A stretch of 64,000 nucleotides of DNA from Sinomonas cellulolyticus (GCF_014656475.1 NZ_BNCM01000002.1:1-64000), one strand, 5' to 3'. Shown: positions 1 through 14,143, counted from the stretch's first letter. Numbers and translations: made by a program. The notes: generated by a model from the letters alone, not told the origin.

Positions 1-32
1 TCATCCTGAGCCAGGATCAAACTCTCCGTCAA
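1..32 (-). rRNA. rrs: 16S rRNA, 5' end only (partial)
   Basis: Read on the minus strand, positions 30 to 1 match the universally conserved 16S 5' end (the AGAGTTTGATC primer site is at 25-15, followed by CTGGCTCAGGATGA). By analogy with E. coli, where the mature end lies about 7 nt before this site, the mature 5' end falls near position 32. The rest of the rRNA operon lies to the left of the window. Confidence 0.95.
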
Positions 33-405
33 AAAACACGCCAACCCCCCACCCCAGGAAAATAAGGCAAAGGGCCGGCAGAAAACGATCCGGCATCAAA
101 AACCACCCAGCCACGCACACAGGGGCGCACGCAACCAGGCAACAGACACCAAAAAAATGGCATCAACAAAACTTGGCACACTATTGAGTTCTCAAACAAC
201 AAGCACTTACGGGAAACGCGGACGGCCTTTCAGGCCGAACACCTCCCCGCGGCAACAAGATTCAAACTTACCCGCTTCTTCTCACGGAGTCAAACCGACC
301 ATTCGGCCGGACTGCTTTCCGCGATGGAACCAAAGCAATGGAATCAAGTGGTTGCCGCTACACGGCGGGGCGATTGCTCGTCCCCTCGTCTGCGGCGCGG
401 ATAAA
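33..405 (-). other. rRNA operon leader (transcribed spacer upstream of 16S)
   Basis: No protein gene is visible in this stretch, which is AT-richer than its surroundings. On the minus strand, positions 208-178 carry the TGTTTGAGAACTC..GTGTG block typical of actinobacterial rrn leaders, the boxA-like antitermination and processing region, followed by a T-run. It lies between the promoter at 406-435 and the 16S start, so it is best read as the pre-16S leader. Confidence 0.75.
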
Positions 406-435
406 ACTATACCACCGCGGGGGTCCCAGCGCCAA
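406..435 (-). promoter_or_regulatory. rRNA operon promoter (-35 TTGGCG, 18-bp spacer, -10 TATAGT)
   Basis: On the minus strand the -35 hexamer TTGGCG occupies 435-430 and the -10 hexamer TATAGT occupies 411-406, separated by 18 bp. This is a near-consensus housekeeping sigma-70 promoter about 370 bp upstream of 16S. It sits only about 45 bp beyond the glgB stop codon, so read-through from the glg operon could also enter the rRNA operon. Confidence 0.65.
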
Positions 436-480
436 CTGGAACCCCCGCCGTCCTGCCCGTGTACGGACACCCCCGGTTCG

Positions 481-3400
481 TCAGCGGGAGGGCCGTGCCG
501 CTTCCTCGCTGTCCGGAACGAGGTAGACCGCCCCCAGCGGCGGGAGCGTGAGAACGGCCGAGGCCGGCTTGCCGTCCCACTCCCGGGCCTCAGCCACAAC
601 GAGCCCGCCGTTCGTCACGCCGGATCCACCGAACTCGGTCGCGTCGGTGTTCACAGCCTCGCGCCAGCGGCCGGCAAGCGGCATCCCCACCATGTAGTCG
701 AGGTGCGGGTTGCCCGCGAAGTTCACGATGCACACGAGCGGCGTGCCGTCCTTGGACCACCTGATGAACGAGAGCACGTTATGGTCGCCATCGTCGCCCC
801 TGATCCACTCGAAGCCGGCCGGATCGTTGTCCTTCTCGAACAGCGCGGGCGTCTCGCGATACACCGTGTTGAGCTCGCGGATGAGTGTCTGCAGACCCTT
901 GTGGGGCTCCATGTCAGCCATCCACCACTCGAGCCCGTGCTCCTGGTTCCACTCCCCCTCCTGGCCGAACTCGCAGCCCATGAAGATGAGCTGCTTGCCG
1001 GGGTGGGCCCACTGGTAGGCGTAGAAGGCGCGGAGGTTGGCCAGCTGCTTCCACCGGTCGCCCGGCATCTTGCGCAGCATGGAGCCCTTGCCGTGCACCA
1101 CCTCGTCATGGCTGATGGGCAGGAGGAAGTTCTCACTGAACGCGTACACGATCGAGAACGTGATCTGGTTGTGGTGCCACTTCCGGTTGACCGGGTCCTC
1201 CTCCATGTACTTGAGGGAGTCGTGCATCCAGCCCATGTTCCACTTCAGTCCGAAGCCGAGGCCATTGAGGGAGGTCGGGCGCGTCACGCCGGGGAAGGCA
1301 GTGGACTCCTCGGCGATGGTGACGATGCCGGCGTTGCGCTTGTACGCGGTGGCGTTCGTCTCCTGGAGGAAGGCGATCGCCTCGAGGTTCTCGCGGCCCC
1401 CGTACTGGTTGGGCCGCCACTGGCCTTCCTCACGCGAGTAGTCGAGGTACAGCATCGACGCGACAGCGTCGACCCGCAGACCGTCGATGTGGAACTCCTC
1501 GAGCCAGAACAGGGCGTTGGCCACGAGGAAGTTGCGCACTTCCGTGCGGCCGAAGTTGAAGATGAGGGTGCCCCAGTCGGGGTGCTCGCCCTGCTGCGGG
1601 TCGGCGTGCTCGTACAGAGGCTCGCCGTCGAACTTCGCCAGCGCCCACTCGTCCTTGGGGAAGTGGGCGGGAACCCAGTCCATGATCACGCCGATGCCAG
1701 CCTGATGGAGGCTGTCGACGAGGTAGCGGAAGTCGTCGGGGTGGCCGAAGCGGGACGTCGGCGCGTAGTAGGAGGTCACCTGATAGCCCCAGGACCCCCC
1801 GAACGGGTGCTCGGCCACGGGCATGAACTCGACGTGGGTGAAGCCCATCGACGTCACATACTCGACCAGCTGTTCCGCGAGCTCGCGATAGCTCAGGCCA
1901 AGACGCCACGAGCCGAGGTGCACCTCGTAGACGCTCATGGGGCCGTTGTGAGGATCGGAGGCGGCACGGGCGGCCATCCACTCCTCGTCCTTGAACGCGT
2001 AGTTCGACTCGACGACGCGGGACGCGGTCCGCGGGGGGACCTCGGTGCCGAACGCCATCGGGTCCGCCCGCTCTACCCAGTGGCCGTGGCGGGTGAGGAT
2101 CCCGAACTTGTAGCACATGCCTGCTACTACGCCGGGGATGAAGATCTCCCACACCCCCGAGGAGCCGAGGCTCCGCATGGCATGCTCGCGGCCGTCCCAG
2201 CCGTTGAAGTCGCCGCGCACTTGGACCGCCTGGGCGTTCGGGGCCCAGACCTTGAAGGAAGTGCCCTCGACGTTTCCGAGCACGGAGTGGTGCCGTTCGA
2301 CGTGGGCGCCGAGCGCGCGCCACAGCTCCTCGTGGCGGCCCTCCCCGATGAGATGGAGATCCAGCTCGCCGATGCTCGGCATGTAGCGGTACGGATCGTC
2401 GATGGTGACCAGATGGCCCTCGCCGTACTCAACCTCGAGCCGGTAGTCCGGCACATGGCCGGCCTCGAGCTCGGGGACGGTGCCCGTCCACACGCCATGC
2501 GCCTCATGGGCAAGGGGGATCCGGCCTTGCGGCGTCACTGCGGTGACCCCGGTTGCCAGATGCTTCAGGGCCCGGAGGGTCACGGTCCCCTCGTCGTCCA
2601 GATGCGCTCCGAGGACAGCGTGCGGGGCGTGGTATGCCCCGGCCGCCACCTTGGCGAGGACATCCTGCTCCACCGGGATCGGCGTCCCCTCCCCCGCACC
2701 GTCGATCGTGTGGGTGGGCGCCTCTACCGGCCCGGCGCCACTCGCCAGGTGCTCGCCAGGTGCCGCCTCGTGATGTCCCTGTGCCACGTCCTTCTCCTCC
2801 CCGGGCCGCGTCTCCGCCGTCCCGCTAGCTGTCCCGTCAGGCTGCCCGTGGGCTCCGCCGGTCACACTGCTTGGGCGCTCGCCCGGCTGGGTCCCCGACG
2901 GCGCCGGCAGCCAGGCCGCGAGCGCGGTCCGGGCCGCATGGAGCGGGATCTCGGCCCACGCCGGCCGGTTCCGCTCCTCGTAGGAAACCTCGTACAGGGC
3001 CTTGTCCAGCCAGAGGGCGTCGAACAGCGCGGAGCCGAACGGGCTCTCGCCGCCGGCCACAGAGGCATACCCCGCCCAGAAGGCCTGGCCCGCTGCCTCT
3101 GCCCATCCCTCCGGCACGCGGGCTGCAGGGTCGGTGCGCTGCGCTGCGCCTGCCGCATAGTCGAACGAGCGGAGCATGCCCACCACGTCGCGGAGCACCA
3201 CATCGGGGTGGCTCCGCTCGGCCACGGGCCGCAGCGGCTCGCCCTCGAAGTCCAGGATCGCGAACGGCCGGGCGGCGTCCGCGAAGTGCAGGACCTGGCC
3301 GAGATGGATGTCGCCGTGGATGCGCTGGACCTCGAGGCTTCCTCCAGAGTGGGAGAGGGCGGCCAGCAGGGCCTCGAGGGCGTCGTCGGGAACGCCCACG

Positions 3401-4301
3401 CTCGCGCTCACCTCGTCCCACGCCGCCCGGAGTCGGGCGGAGAGGCGGCCCATGAACTGGTCGGCTTCGCCTGGGGACAGAACCTCCGTGCCGAGCGTTC
3501 GGGCGAGGGCCTCGTGGATGCGGGCCGTGGCCGCCCCAAGGCCGCGTGCCTCGTCGGACAGGTCGCGCCCCTCCGTGGCCGCCTCGAGCGCGAACCGCCA
3601 CATGTCCTCGCCGCCCTCGAGGAATTCATGGGCGACGGCGAGCTGTCCCCGCGCGCTGGAGCCCGATGGCTGGCGCCACTCGGCGTCGACCCAGCCCAGT
3701 GCCGTTGCGGCGTCGGTGGCGTGGGCGCGGGCGAGCGCGGCTCCGAGCTCGACTTCGGGGTTCGTGCCTTCAGCGAGCTGCCGGAAGACCTTCACCATCG
3801 CGTCCCCTCCCGGGGACCGGACGATGATCGAGGAGTTGGACTGCTCCCCGCGCAGCACGGAGGCGGTGAGCCCGCCCGAGGGCAGCGAGCCCTCGCCGCT
3901 CGAGGCCCCGATCGCCGTCGTGCCCTCCCCCTCCGCGCGCGAGCCCGAGGCCATCAGGCCGACGAGCGCGCCGACGAAGGCCGGGTCATGTACGCCGTCG
4001 TAGACCCACCGGGGGCCGCGCTCGGAGTGCCGGGTCTGGCCGACGAGCGCGTGCTCCGCTCCGGGAAGCGGCTCGGCGCGGTAGGTGAGGGGGACGTTGA
4101 GGGTGACCTCAAGCCGCCCGGCGGTGACCCGCACGAAATGGATCTCGATGTCCGCTGCCCCGTCAGCGTCCTCGAGTCGGACGCCGCCTGCGAGGGAGAA
4201 CTCAGCCTCCCGGCCCTTTGCGGGGTACCAGCGCTGGGACGGCAACCACCTGTCAAGGAGCTCGGACAGCGGCGGGGTCAGGGTCGGTGTGGACGCGTTC
4301 G

Positions 4302-4305
<4 letters not shown>
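481..4305 (-). CDS. glgB: Maltokinase (Mak/Pep2) fused to 1,4-alpha-glucan branching enzyme GlgB
   Basis: This single 1274-residue frame carries two normally separate enzymes of the GlgE pathway. Residues 1 to about 468 are a maltokinase: the N-terminal WLPSQRWYPAKG signature, the phosphotransferase loop HGDIHLGQ (H330-Q337) and the metal site DFEGEP (D352-P357). It makes maltose 1-phosphate from maltose. Residues about 469-545 are a low-complexity G/P/S/T/E linker. Residues about 546-1274 form a full-length GH13 branching enzyme with nucleophile D946 (RVDAV), acid/base E999 (AEES) and D1067 (SHDEVVHG); their spacings (53 and 121) equal those of E. coli D405, E458 and D526. The ATG overlaps the treS stop as ATGA, so translation is coupled. 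No frame break is seen in the linker. TreS-Mak fusions are well known; a Mak-GlgB fusion is much less so. Confidence 0.93.
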
Positions 4306-6098
<1,793 letters not shown>

Positions 6099-6172
6099 GG
6101 TCTTGGTGGTCTCCTTCGCGGGGGTCGCGCTGGTTCAGGTGTACGACGTTAGCGTGACGCCCTCCCGGGCGG

Positions 6173-8200
<2,028 letters not shown>

Positions 8201-8387
8201 GTCACGTCCTTTCGCGAGGTGGTGGCTCGGTCGGCGCCTGTCCTGCGCCACGATAGCCCGCCTCCGAGCCGATTGCGAAGGCCGTGACGCCGCCGCCGGC
8301 GCGGGGCGCGGGGCCGGTCCACCGGCGTGTTGGGTGCAGTTCACCGGCGTGTAACGCGGCGCACTTCATCGGTGCTCCCGGCTCGGC

Positions 8388-8393
8388 TAATGT
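8388..8393 (+). promoter_or_regulatory. Leaderless-type -10 element of glgP
   Basis: TAATGT fits the actinobacterial TANNNT -10 pattern and ends 7 nt before the GTG at 8401, the spacing expected when transcription starts at the start codon. A possible upstream GTG at 8392 would fall inside this hexamer, so the element also favours 8401 as the start. Confidence 0.5.
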
Positions 8394-8400
8394 GGCGCAG

Positions 8401-11037
8401 GTGAAGGCCATCCGTAGATTCACCGTCCGGACCGTCCTGCCGGAGCCGATCGCTGCGCTCGACACGCTCGCCACCAACCTCCGGTGGTCGTGGCACGAGC
8501 CCACGCGCGAGCTGTTCCAGAGCCTCGATCCGGAGCTGTGGGAGGAGAGCCGCCACGATCCGGCGGGCTTCCTCGGGCTCGTGACGAGAGAGCAGTTCCA
8601 GCAGCTCGCCCTGGACCCGGATGTGGTCGAGCGGGTGCGGGCGGCGGCCGAGGACCTGCGCCGCTACCTCGAGGAGCCCCGCTGGTACCAGGGCCTCGGC
8701 GAAGACCGGCCCCGCTGCATCGCCTACTTCTCTCCCGAATACGGCATCACCGAAGTCCTGCCCCAATATTCCGGCGGCCTCGGCATCCTCGCCGGCGACC
8801 ACCTCAAGAGCGCCTCCGACCTCGGCGTGCCGCTCATCGGCGTCGGCCTCCTGTACCAGGCCGGCTACTTCAAGCAGGCGCTCTCGCGGGACGCCTGGCA
8901 GCAGGAGACCTACCCCGTCATCGACCCGGACGCCCTGCCGCTGACCCTCCTGAAGGAGGAGGACGGCACGCCGTGCACCGTTACCCTTTCGCTGCCCAAC
9001 GGGCGCAAGCTGCACGCCCAGATCTGGCGCGCTGACGTGGGGCGGGTGCCGCTGCTCCTGCTCGACTCCAACATCCCCTCGAACGACGACGGCGCCCGCT
9101 CCATCACCGACCGCCTCTACGGCGGCGGTGGAGATCACCGCCTCCAGCAAGAGCTGCTCCTGGGGATGGGCGGCGTCAAGGCCCTGCGCATCTTCCAGCG
9201 GCTCACCGGGGGCCGCGCGCCGGAGGTCTTCCACACGAATGAGGGCCACGCCGGCTTCCTCGGGATCGAGCGGATCCAGGAGCTCATGTCCGGGCCGCAG
9301 CCGCTCACGTGGGAAGAGGCCCTCGTGGCGGGGCGCGCCTCGACGGTCTTCACGACCCACACTCCGGTCGCGGCCGGGATCGACAGATTCGACGCCGCGC
9401 AGATCAAGTACTTCTTCGACGCCGGGCTCGCCCCGGACGTGCCGACCGCCAAGGTGCTCGAGCTGGGACGCGAGAGCTACGACGGCGGCGATCCCTCGGT
9501 GTTCAACATGGCCGTGATGGGCCTGCGGCTCGCCCAGCGGGCCAACGGCGTGGCGAAGCTGCACGGGGTGGTCTCCCGCGAGATGTTCTCCGGGCTGTGG
9601 CCTGGATTCGACAGCTCCGAGGTGCCCATCACGTCCGTGACGAACGGCGTGCACGTGCCGACCTGGGTGGACCCCCAGATCACCGCCATGGCGGAGGGCC
9701 TCGCCCCGAACGCGGGCGTCGGCAGGCGCTGGGACGTCGTGTTCAACGTGCCGGACGAGCAGATCTGGCAGACGCGGCGCGAGCTGCGCAGCCGCCTCAT
9801 CGACGATGTGCGGCGCCGGGTTCGCTCGGCCTGGCGCAAGCGCGGCGCGGGCGAGGCCGAGCTGACGTGGACGGACTCGATCCTGAGCCCGGACATCCTG
9901 ACGATCGGATTCGCCCGCAGGGTCCCGACCTACAAGCGCCTCACGCTCATGCTCCGTGACCCGGACCGGCTCAAGCGCCTCCTCCTGGACCCGGAGCACC
10001 CTGTCCAGATCGTCATCGCCGGCAAGTCCCACCCGGCGGACGACGCCGGGAAGAAGATGATCCAGGATCTGGTGCACTTCACGGACGATCCCGAGGTGCG
10101 CCACCGCATCGCTTTCCTGCCGAACTACGACATCGCGATGGCCCGCACGCTCTTCCCCGGGTGCGACGTCTGGCTCAACAACCCGCTCCGGCCGCTCGAG
10201 GCCTGCGGCACCTCGGGCATGAAGGCGGCCATCAACGGCTCCCTCAACCTCTCGGTCCTCGACGGGTGGTGGGACGAGATGTACGACGGCTCGAACGGGT
10301 GGGCCATCCCCACCGCGAGCGGCACCTCCACGCCGCACGAGCGCGACGACATCGAGGCGGCTGCCCTCTACGAGCTCCTCGAGACGCAGATCGCGCCGCG
10401 CTTCTACGGCGCCTCCGGGAAGGGCACGGGGGCGGAGTCCGCGGGAGCCGCCGGCCCCTCCTCCGCCGGGGAAGCCGAAGGCACCGGGAGCATCGACGCG
10501 GTGCCCACGCACTGGGTCTCGATGATCAAGCACACGCTCTCGCACCTCGGCCCGGCCGTCTCCGCGGACCGCATGGTCGGCGACTATGTCCGCGAGCTGT
10601 ACACGCCGGCGGCGGTGGCGGGCCGGACCGCCCGTGCCGACGACTACCGGCTGGCCCGGGAGCTCGCGGCCTGGACCAAGCATGTGCGCAGCAACTGGTC
10701 TCAGGTCCACGTGGAGCACATCGACTCGGGAGGGCTGTCCGAGATGCCCCAGATCGGCGACAAGCTCCAGGTCAACGCGTACCTCAATCTGGGCGTCCTC
10801 AACCCCGCAGACGTCCTCGTCGAACTCGCCTACGGCAAGGTCGACGACTCGGACCAGCTCACCACGGTGGGCCTGGCCGACCTCGAACCGGAGGAGAACC
10901 TCGGCAACGGCCGGTACAAGTTCTCCGGTGCGGTCACGATCGAGAACTCGGGCGCGTTCGGCTACACGGTGCGGGTGATCCCGCGGCACACCGGCCTGGC
11001 GTCGAAGGCCGAGCTGGGCCTGGTGGTCAACGCCTGA
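8401..11037 (+). CDS. glgP: Glycogen/alpha-glucan phosphorylase (GT35)
   Basis: The product (878 aa) releases glucose 1-phosphate from alpha-1,4-glucans. It starts VKAIRRFTVRTVLPEP, typical of the actinobacterial alpha-glucan phosphorylase clade. The PLP-binding lysine is K608 within ACGTSGMKAAING, followed by SLNLSVLDGWWDE. Other conserved blocks include YFSPEYGI near the N-terminus and HTNEGHAGF. Residues about 672-702 form a G/A/S/E-rich insertion unlike the rest of the protein, probably a surface loop. The start is set by a TANNNT element 7 nt upstream and by the absence of plausible coding before it. It is divergent from the glgE operon, so synthesis and breakdown genes share a control region. 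Confidence 0.94.
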   Translation: MKAIRRFTVRTVLPEPIAALDTLATNLRWSWHEPTRELFQSLDPELWEESRHDPAGFLGLVTREQFQQLALDPDVVERVRAAAEDLRRYLEEPRWYQGLGEDRPRCIAYFSPEYGITEVLPQYSGGLGILAGDHLKSASDLGVPLIGVGLLYQAGYFKQALSRDAWQQETYPVIDPDALPLTLLKEEDGTPCTVTLSLPNGRKLHAQIWRADVGRVPLLLLDSNIPSNDDGARSITDRLYGGGGDHRLQQELLLGMGGVKALRIFQRLTGGRAPEVFHTNEGHAGFLGIERIQELMSGPQPLTWEEALVAGRASTVFTTHTPVAAGIDRFDAAQIKYFFDAGLAPDVPTAKVLELGRESYDGGDPSVFNMAVMGLRLAQRANGVAKLHGVVSREMFSGLWPGFDSSEVPITSVTNGVHVPTWVDPQITAMAEGLAPNAGVGRRWDVVFNVPDEQIWQTRRELRSRLIDDVRRRVRSAWRKRGAGEAELTWTDSILSPDILTIGFARRVPTYKRLTLMLRDPDRLKRLLLDPEHPVQIVIAGKSHPADDAGKKMIQDLVHFTDDPEVRHRIAFLPNYDIAMARTLFPGCDVWLNNPLRPLEACGTSGMKAAINGSLNLSVLDGWWDEMYDGSNGWAIPTASGTSTPHERDDIEAAALYELLETQIAPRFYGASGKGTGAESAGAAGPSSAGEAEGTGSIDAVPTHWVSMIKHTLSHLGPAVSADRMVGDYVRELYTPAAVAGRTARADDYRLARELAAWTKHVRSNWSQVHVEHIDSGGLSEMPQIGDKLQVNAYLNLGVLNPADVLVELAYGKVDDSDQLTTVGLADLEPEENLGNGRYKFSGAVTIENSGAFGYTVRVIPRHTGLASKAELGLVVNA

Positions 11038-11043
11038 CCCGGC

Positions 11044-11382
11044 TCAGGCCGTGTCGGAGGCAACCGTGCGGACGGTCAGGGTTCCCTCCGAGGCCGCCGC
11101 TGCGTCCTCGAGGATGCCCTTCACGACCGCATAGGCGGCCTGGCGCCGGAAGGCGGGGTGCACGTGCCACTCGACCGCGAGCGGCTCGCCTTCGCCGTTG
11201 GCCAGCTCGGCGGCGAGGTCCTGGAGGCAGTCGTTGAGGGCGTCGAGGTTGGCGCCGTAGTACTCGGGGAACTCGAGCGCCTTCCCGAACGCCACGAGCA
11301 CCTCGCGCTTCGACTCCGCGGGCGGCACGACGGCGGTCCTGCGCCGGGCGCTGCTGGGTCCGGTCATCACGTGGAGCCTCAC
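11044..11382 (-). CDS. Barstar-family ribonuclease inhibitor
   Basis: This small protein (112 aa) carries the barstar core: EFPEYYGANLDALNDCLQDL followed by a WHVHP strand. In this family the short helix after YYGANLDAL plugs the active site of barnase-type RNases. The GTG start overlaps the stop of the upstream RNase gene (GTGA), with GAGGGAGA just before it, so toxin and inhibitor are translationally coupled. The inhibitor would stay in the cytoplasm and neutralise any RNase that is not exported. A downstream in-frame ATG (V-M-T-G) is a possible alternative start. Confidence 0.85.
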   Translation of the reverse strand: MRLHVMTGPSSARRRTAVVPPAESKREVLVAFGKALEFPEYYGANLDALNDCLQDLAAELANGEGEPLAVEWHVHPAFRRQAAYAVVKGILEDAAAASEGTLTVRTVASDTA

Positions 11383-11867
11383 TCTCCCTCGAGGATGAAG
11401 CGGAACGACGCATAGTGGTCGTCCGTGTAGTACTTCTCCCCCTGGTCTCCGGCCACGATGCGGCGGGCGCCCCGGTCCTGGGACCCCGGCGTCACGACCG
11501 TGTACTCGTGGTAGTAGCCGCTCGCCCTGCTGGGGAGGATCTTCTCGAAGTTGCTGTAGACGATCCCGTCCCGGCTGTACGGGTACGGGCCTCCCCGCTG
11601 GATGAGCCCCAGGGTCTCCCGCGCCTCAGGCGGCAGCTGTGAGGCGCCCACTTCGGCCAGCCCGCTCGGATTCGCCACGGTGGCGTGCGCGCGGGCGGAG
11701 GGGGCCGGCGTCGTGCGCCGTGAGGCCGCTGCCGCGGACTGGACCGCGCCAGCCGTCGATGCAGGGCCCCCGTCGGCGCTGCTGCCGCCCCGGGCCACGA
11801 GGAACCCGATGACGGCGACCGCGAGGATCACGAGCGGAACGAGGGCCCTCCTGAGGGCCGGGCTCAT
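11379..11867 (-). CDS. Secreted guanyl-specific ribonuclease (barnase / RNase Sa family)
   Basis: The protein (162 aa) begins with an uncleaved-looking or signal-type hydrophobic segment (residues about 8-25), then an A/S/T/P-rich stretch, then an RNase N1/T1-superfamily domain (about 77-162). The domain shows PEARETLGLIQRGGPYPYSR, VYSNFEKILP and YYHEYTVVTPG. By alignment with RNase Sa (E54, R65, H85) the catalytic residues would be E121, R136 and H151, all present, so it should be active. It would cleave RNA after G outside the membrane or as a membrane-tethered enzyme. The ATG overlaps the glgX stop (ATGA) and the 3' end overlaps the barstar gene. Confidence 0.87.
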   Translation of the reverse strand: MSPALRRALVPLVILAVAVIGFLVARGGSSADGGPASTAGAVQSAAAASRRTTPAPSARAHATVANPSGLAEVGASQLPPEARETLGLIQRGGPYPYSRDGIVYSNFEKILPSRASGYYHEYTVVTPGSQDRGARRIVAGDQGEKYYTDDHYASFRFILEGE

Positions 11868-13966
11868 CCGGCGTTCCGCGCGCGGTAGATGGCCAGCGAG
11901 TACGGCTCCGCGACGTCCTCCTGCCCGGAGGCGAAGACCGTGCCGATCCGGTGCTCTGCCAAGGGGGAGGTGGAGTACCGCAGCTCGAACGCCAGATCGT
12001 GCTCGTAGGCAGGAGAGCCGCCGGGGAGCACGGGGAACGTGACGTCCAGCTTCTCGGGGCCGCCGTTGATCACCACGAACCCGTCGAGATACCCGTTCTT
12101 GGAGCCGAGCAGGACCTGGAGGAGCCGCTCATGCGGATCGTGCCAGCGGTTCGGGTCCATGGGACGCCCGTCCGCGCCGAACCAGTGGAAGTAGTTCCCT
12201 TCCTCCCGGCCCGGGTAGCTCGTGGGCTGGCGCATGAGGAAGTCCTTGCGGATGCGGATGAGCCACGCCGTGTGGTCGAGCAGCTCGTGCGCCCGGCTGT
12301 CGAGGTTCCAGTTCAGCCACGTGAGCTCGTTGTCCTGGCAGTAGGCGTTGTTGTTCCCCTGCTGGGTCCGGCCGAACTCGTCGCCGGCGGTGAGCATGGG
12401 AACTCCGAGGGAGACCAGGAGCGTCGCCATGAGGTTCTTGATGGTCTGGGTGCGCGCCGCGACGATGGACTCGACCTCCGTGGGGCCCTCGATCCCATGG
12501 TTGTACGAGCGGTTGTGCGTCGCGCCGTCGCGGTTCTGCTCGCCGTTGGCCTCGTTGTGCTTGCGCTGGTAGGACGTCAGGTCCGCGAGCGTGAAGCCGT
12601 CATGCGCCGCGATGAAGTTCACCGACGCGAGGGCCGTCCGACCCGAGGCAGCGAACAGTCCATGCGAACCCGTGAGCGCGTCGGCGAGCCGCGCCGTCGT
12701 CCCTCCCAGACCGCCCGAGTCGAGTTCGGCCCGGTCCGAGAGCCAGAAGTCACGCACTGCGTCCCGGTAGTGGTCGTTCCAGTCCGCCCAGCCCAGCGGG
12801 AAGCGGCCCGTCTGCCACCCGCCGAAGCCGAGGTCCCACGGCTCGGCGATGAGCTTGGTGCGCGAGATGACCGGGTCCGCGGCCGCCGCGACCAGGAAGG
12901 GGTGCGCGGGAGTGAAGGAATGCTGGCCGTCCCGACACAGGGACACCGCGAGATCGAACCGGAAGCCGTCGATCCGGTACTCCTCGGCCCACAGCCTCAG
13001 CGAGTCGAGGGCGAGCTGGACCACGCGCGGGTTCGAGAAGTCCAGCGTGTTCCCGCACCCGGTGGTGTCGATGTACCGGCCCTCGGGATCGGTCCGGTAG
13101 TACTCCCTGTCGCCGAGGCCGCGGAAGCTGATCGGCGGCCCGGCAGCGCCCTCCTCCGCAGTGTGGTTGTACACCACGTCGAGGAACACCTCGAGGCCGG
13201 CCTGGTGCAGGAGCTTCACCATGCCCTTGAACTCGTCCTGAATGGCCTGGGGTCCTGCCTTCTGGGCTGCCTTGGTCGCGTAGGCCGGGTGCGGGGCGAA
13301 GAACGCCGCCGTGTTGTAGCCCCAGTAGTTCGTGAGGCCCAGATTGTGCAGGTGCGACTCGTCCAGATGGAAATGGACGGGGAGCAGCTGGACGCTCGTG
13401 ATCCCGAGCGTGCGGAAGTGATCGATCATCACCGGGTGGGCGAGCCCAGCATAGGTGCCCCGGAGCTCCTCCGGGATGTCGGGGTGGAGCATCGACTGGC
13501 CCTTGACGTGCGCCTCGTAGATGATCGTGTCCCGCATCGGAACGCCCGGGCGGCCCACCGTGCCCCAGTCGAAGTCAGAGTGCACGCGGACGTTGAGCCA
13601 GCGCCGGCCGACCCGGTCCACCGCGCGGCCGTACGGGTCCAGCAGGAGTGTCCCCGTCCCCGGCTCCGGGGCGTCGCCGTCGGCACCGGTGCGGGCAGCG
13701 AACGCGTACCGGGTGCCCTCGGGCATGCCGGCCACGAGCCCGTGGTGCACGCCGTCCGTGAATTCGGGCAGCGGCTCCTTCCGCCACGTGCCGCCAGGGC
13801 TGATGAAGTGGACGTCCACGGCATCGAGCCCCGGGGCGTAGACCGCGAGGTTGACCGTGTGGCTCGCCTGCTGGTCAGCCGAGCGTGCGGGGGTGAGGCC
13901 GAGCGGGAACGGCTGCGACGGCGTCACCACGAACGCCAGGGGCATCGTCATGTTGCTCATTCTCAT
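11864..13966 (-). CDS. glgX: Glycogen debranching enzyme GlgX
   Basis: The product (700 aa) hydrolyses alpha-1,6 branches of phosphorylase-limit glycogen. It has an N-terminal CBM48-like domain (about 10-130) and a GH13 barrel with nucleophile D338 (GFRFDLAV) and acid/base E375 (LIAEPWDLG), plus NNNAYCQDNELTW, typical of GlgX/TreX enzymes. Two ATGs six bases apart (13966, 13960) can serve as start; GAGGA lies 5 nt before the first. Its stop overlaps the start of the RNase gene, an unexpected partner. It is divergent from the nitrilase-family hydrolase. Confidence 0.93.
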   Translation of the reverse strand: MRMSNMTMPLAFVVTPSQPFPLGLTPARSADQQASHTVNLAVYAPGLDAVDVHFISPGGTWRKEPLPEFTDGVHHGLVAGMPEGTRYAFAARTGADGDAPEPGTGTLLLDPYGRAVDRVGRRWLNVRVHSDFDWGTVGRPGVPMRDTIIYEAHVKGQSMLHPDIPEELRGTYAGLAHPVMIDHFRTLGITSVQLLPVHFHLDESHLHNLGLTNYWGYNTAAFFAPHPAYATKAAQKAGPQAIQDEFKGMVKLLHQAGLEVFLDVVYNHTAEEGAAGPPISFRGLGDREYYRTDPEGRYIDTTGCGNTLDFSNPRVVQLALDSLRLWAEEYRIDGFRFDLAVSLCRDGQHSFTPAHPFLVAAAADPVISRTKLIAEPWDLGFGGWQTGRFPLGWADWNDHYRDAVRDFWLSDRAELDSGGLGGTTARLADALTGSHGLFAASGRTALASVNFIAAHDGFTLADLTSYQRKHNEANGEQNRDGATHNRSYNHGIEGPTEVESIVAARTQTIKNLMATLLVSLGVPMLTAGDEFGRTQQGNNNAYCQDNELTWLNWNLDSRAHELLDHTAWLIRIRKDFLMRQPTSYPGREEGNYFHWFGADGRPMDPNRWHDPHERLLQVLLGSKNGYLDGFVVINGGPEKLDVTFPVLPGGSPAYEHDLAFELRYSTSPLAEHRIGTVFASGQEDVAEPYSLAIYRARNAG

Positions 13967-14143
13967 AGCATTCCTCGGCCCTGTCCGGGGGCCAGGGTCC
14001 TTCCTCGTCGGTGACAGGGTCGGCGCCATCGGCCGCCCCCCGGCGGTCCCCATCCTAATATCCGCAGGGCTGGACCCGTCTTGGGAGCGCCGAGCGTCCA
14101 CGCCACGCTTGTCCGCGGTCCTTCCCCTCGACGAGTGATTCGG

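Noticed and set aside
8341-10989. An 882-codon minus-strand frame opposite glgP
   Set aside because: Same GC-shadow effect; glgP on the other strand has full motifs including the PLP lysine.
11044-11867. RNase-barstar pair considered as a contact-dependent or polymorphic toxin system
   Set aside because: The RNase is a small single-domain exported protein without delivery modules, repeats or pre-toxin domains, so a plain secreted RNase with cytoplasmic inhibitor is the simpler reading.
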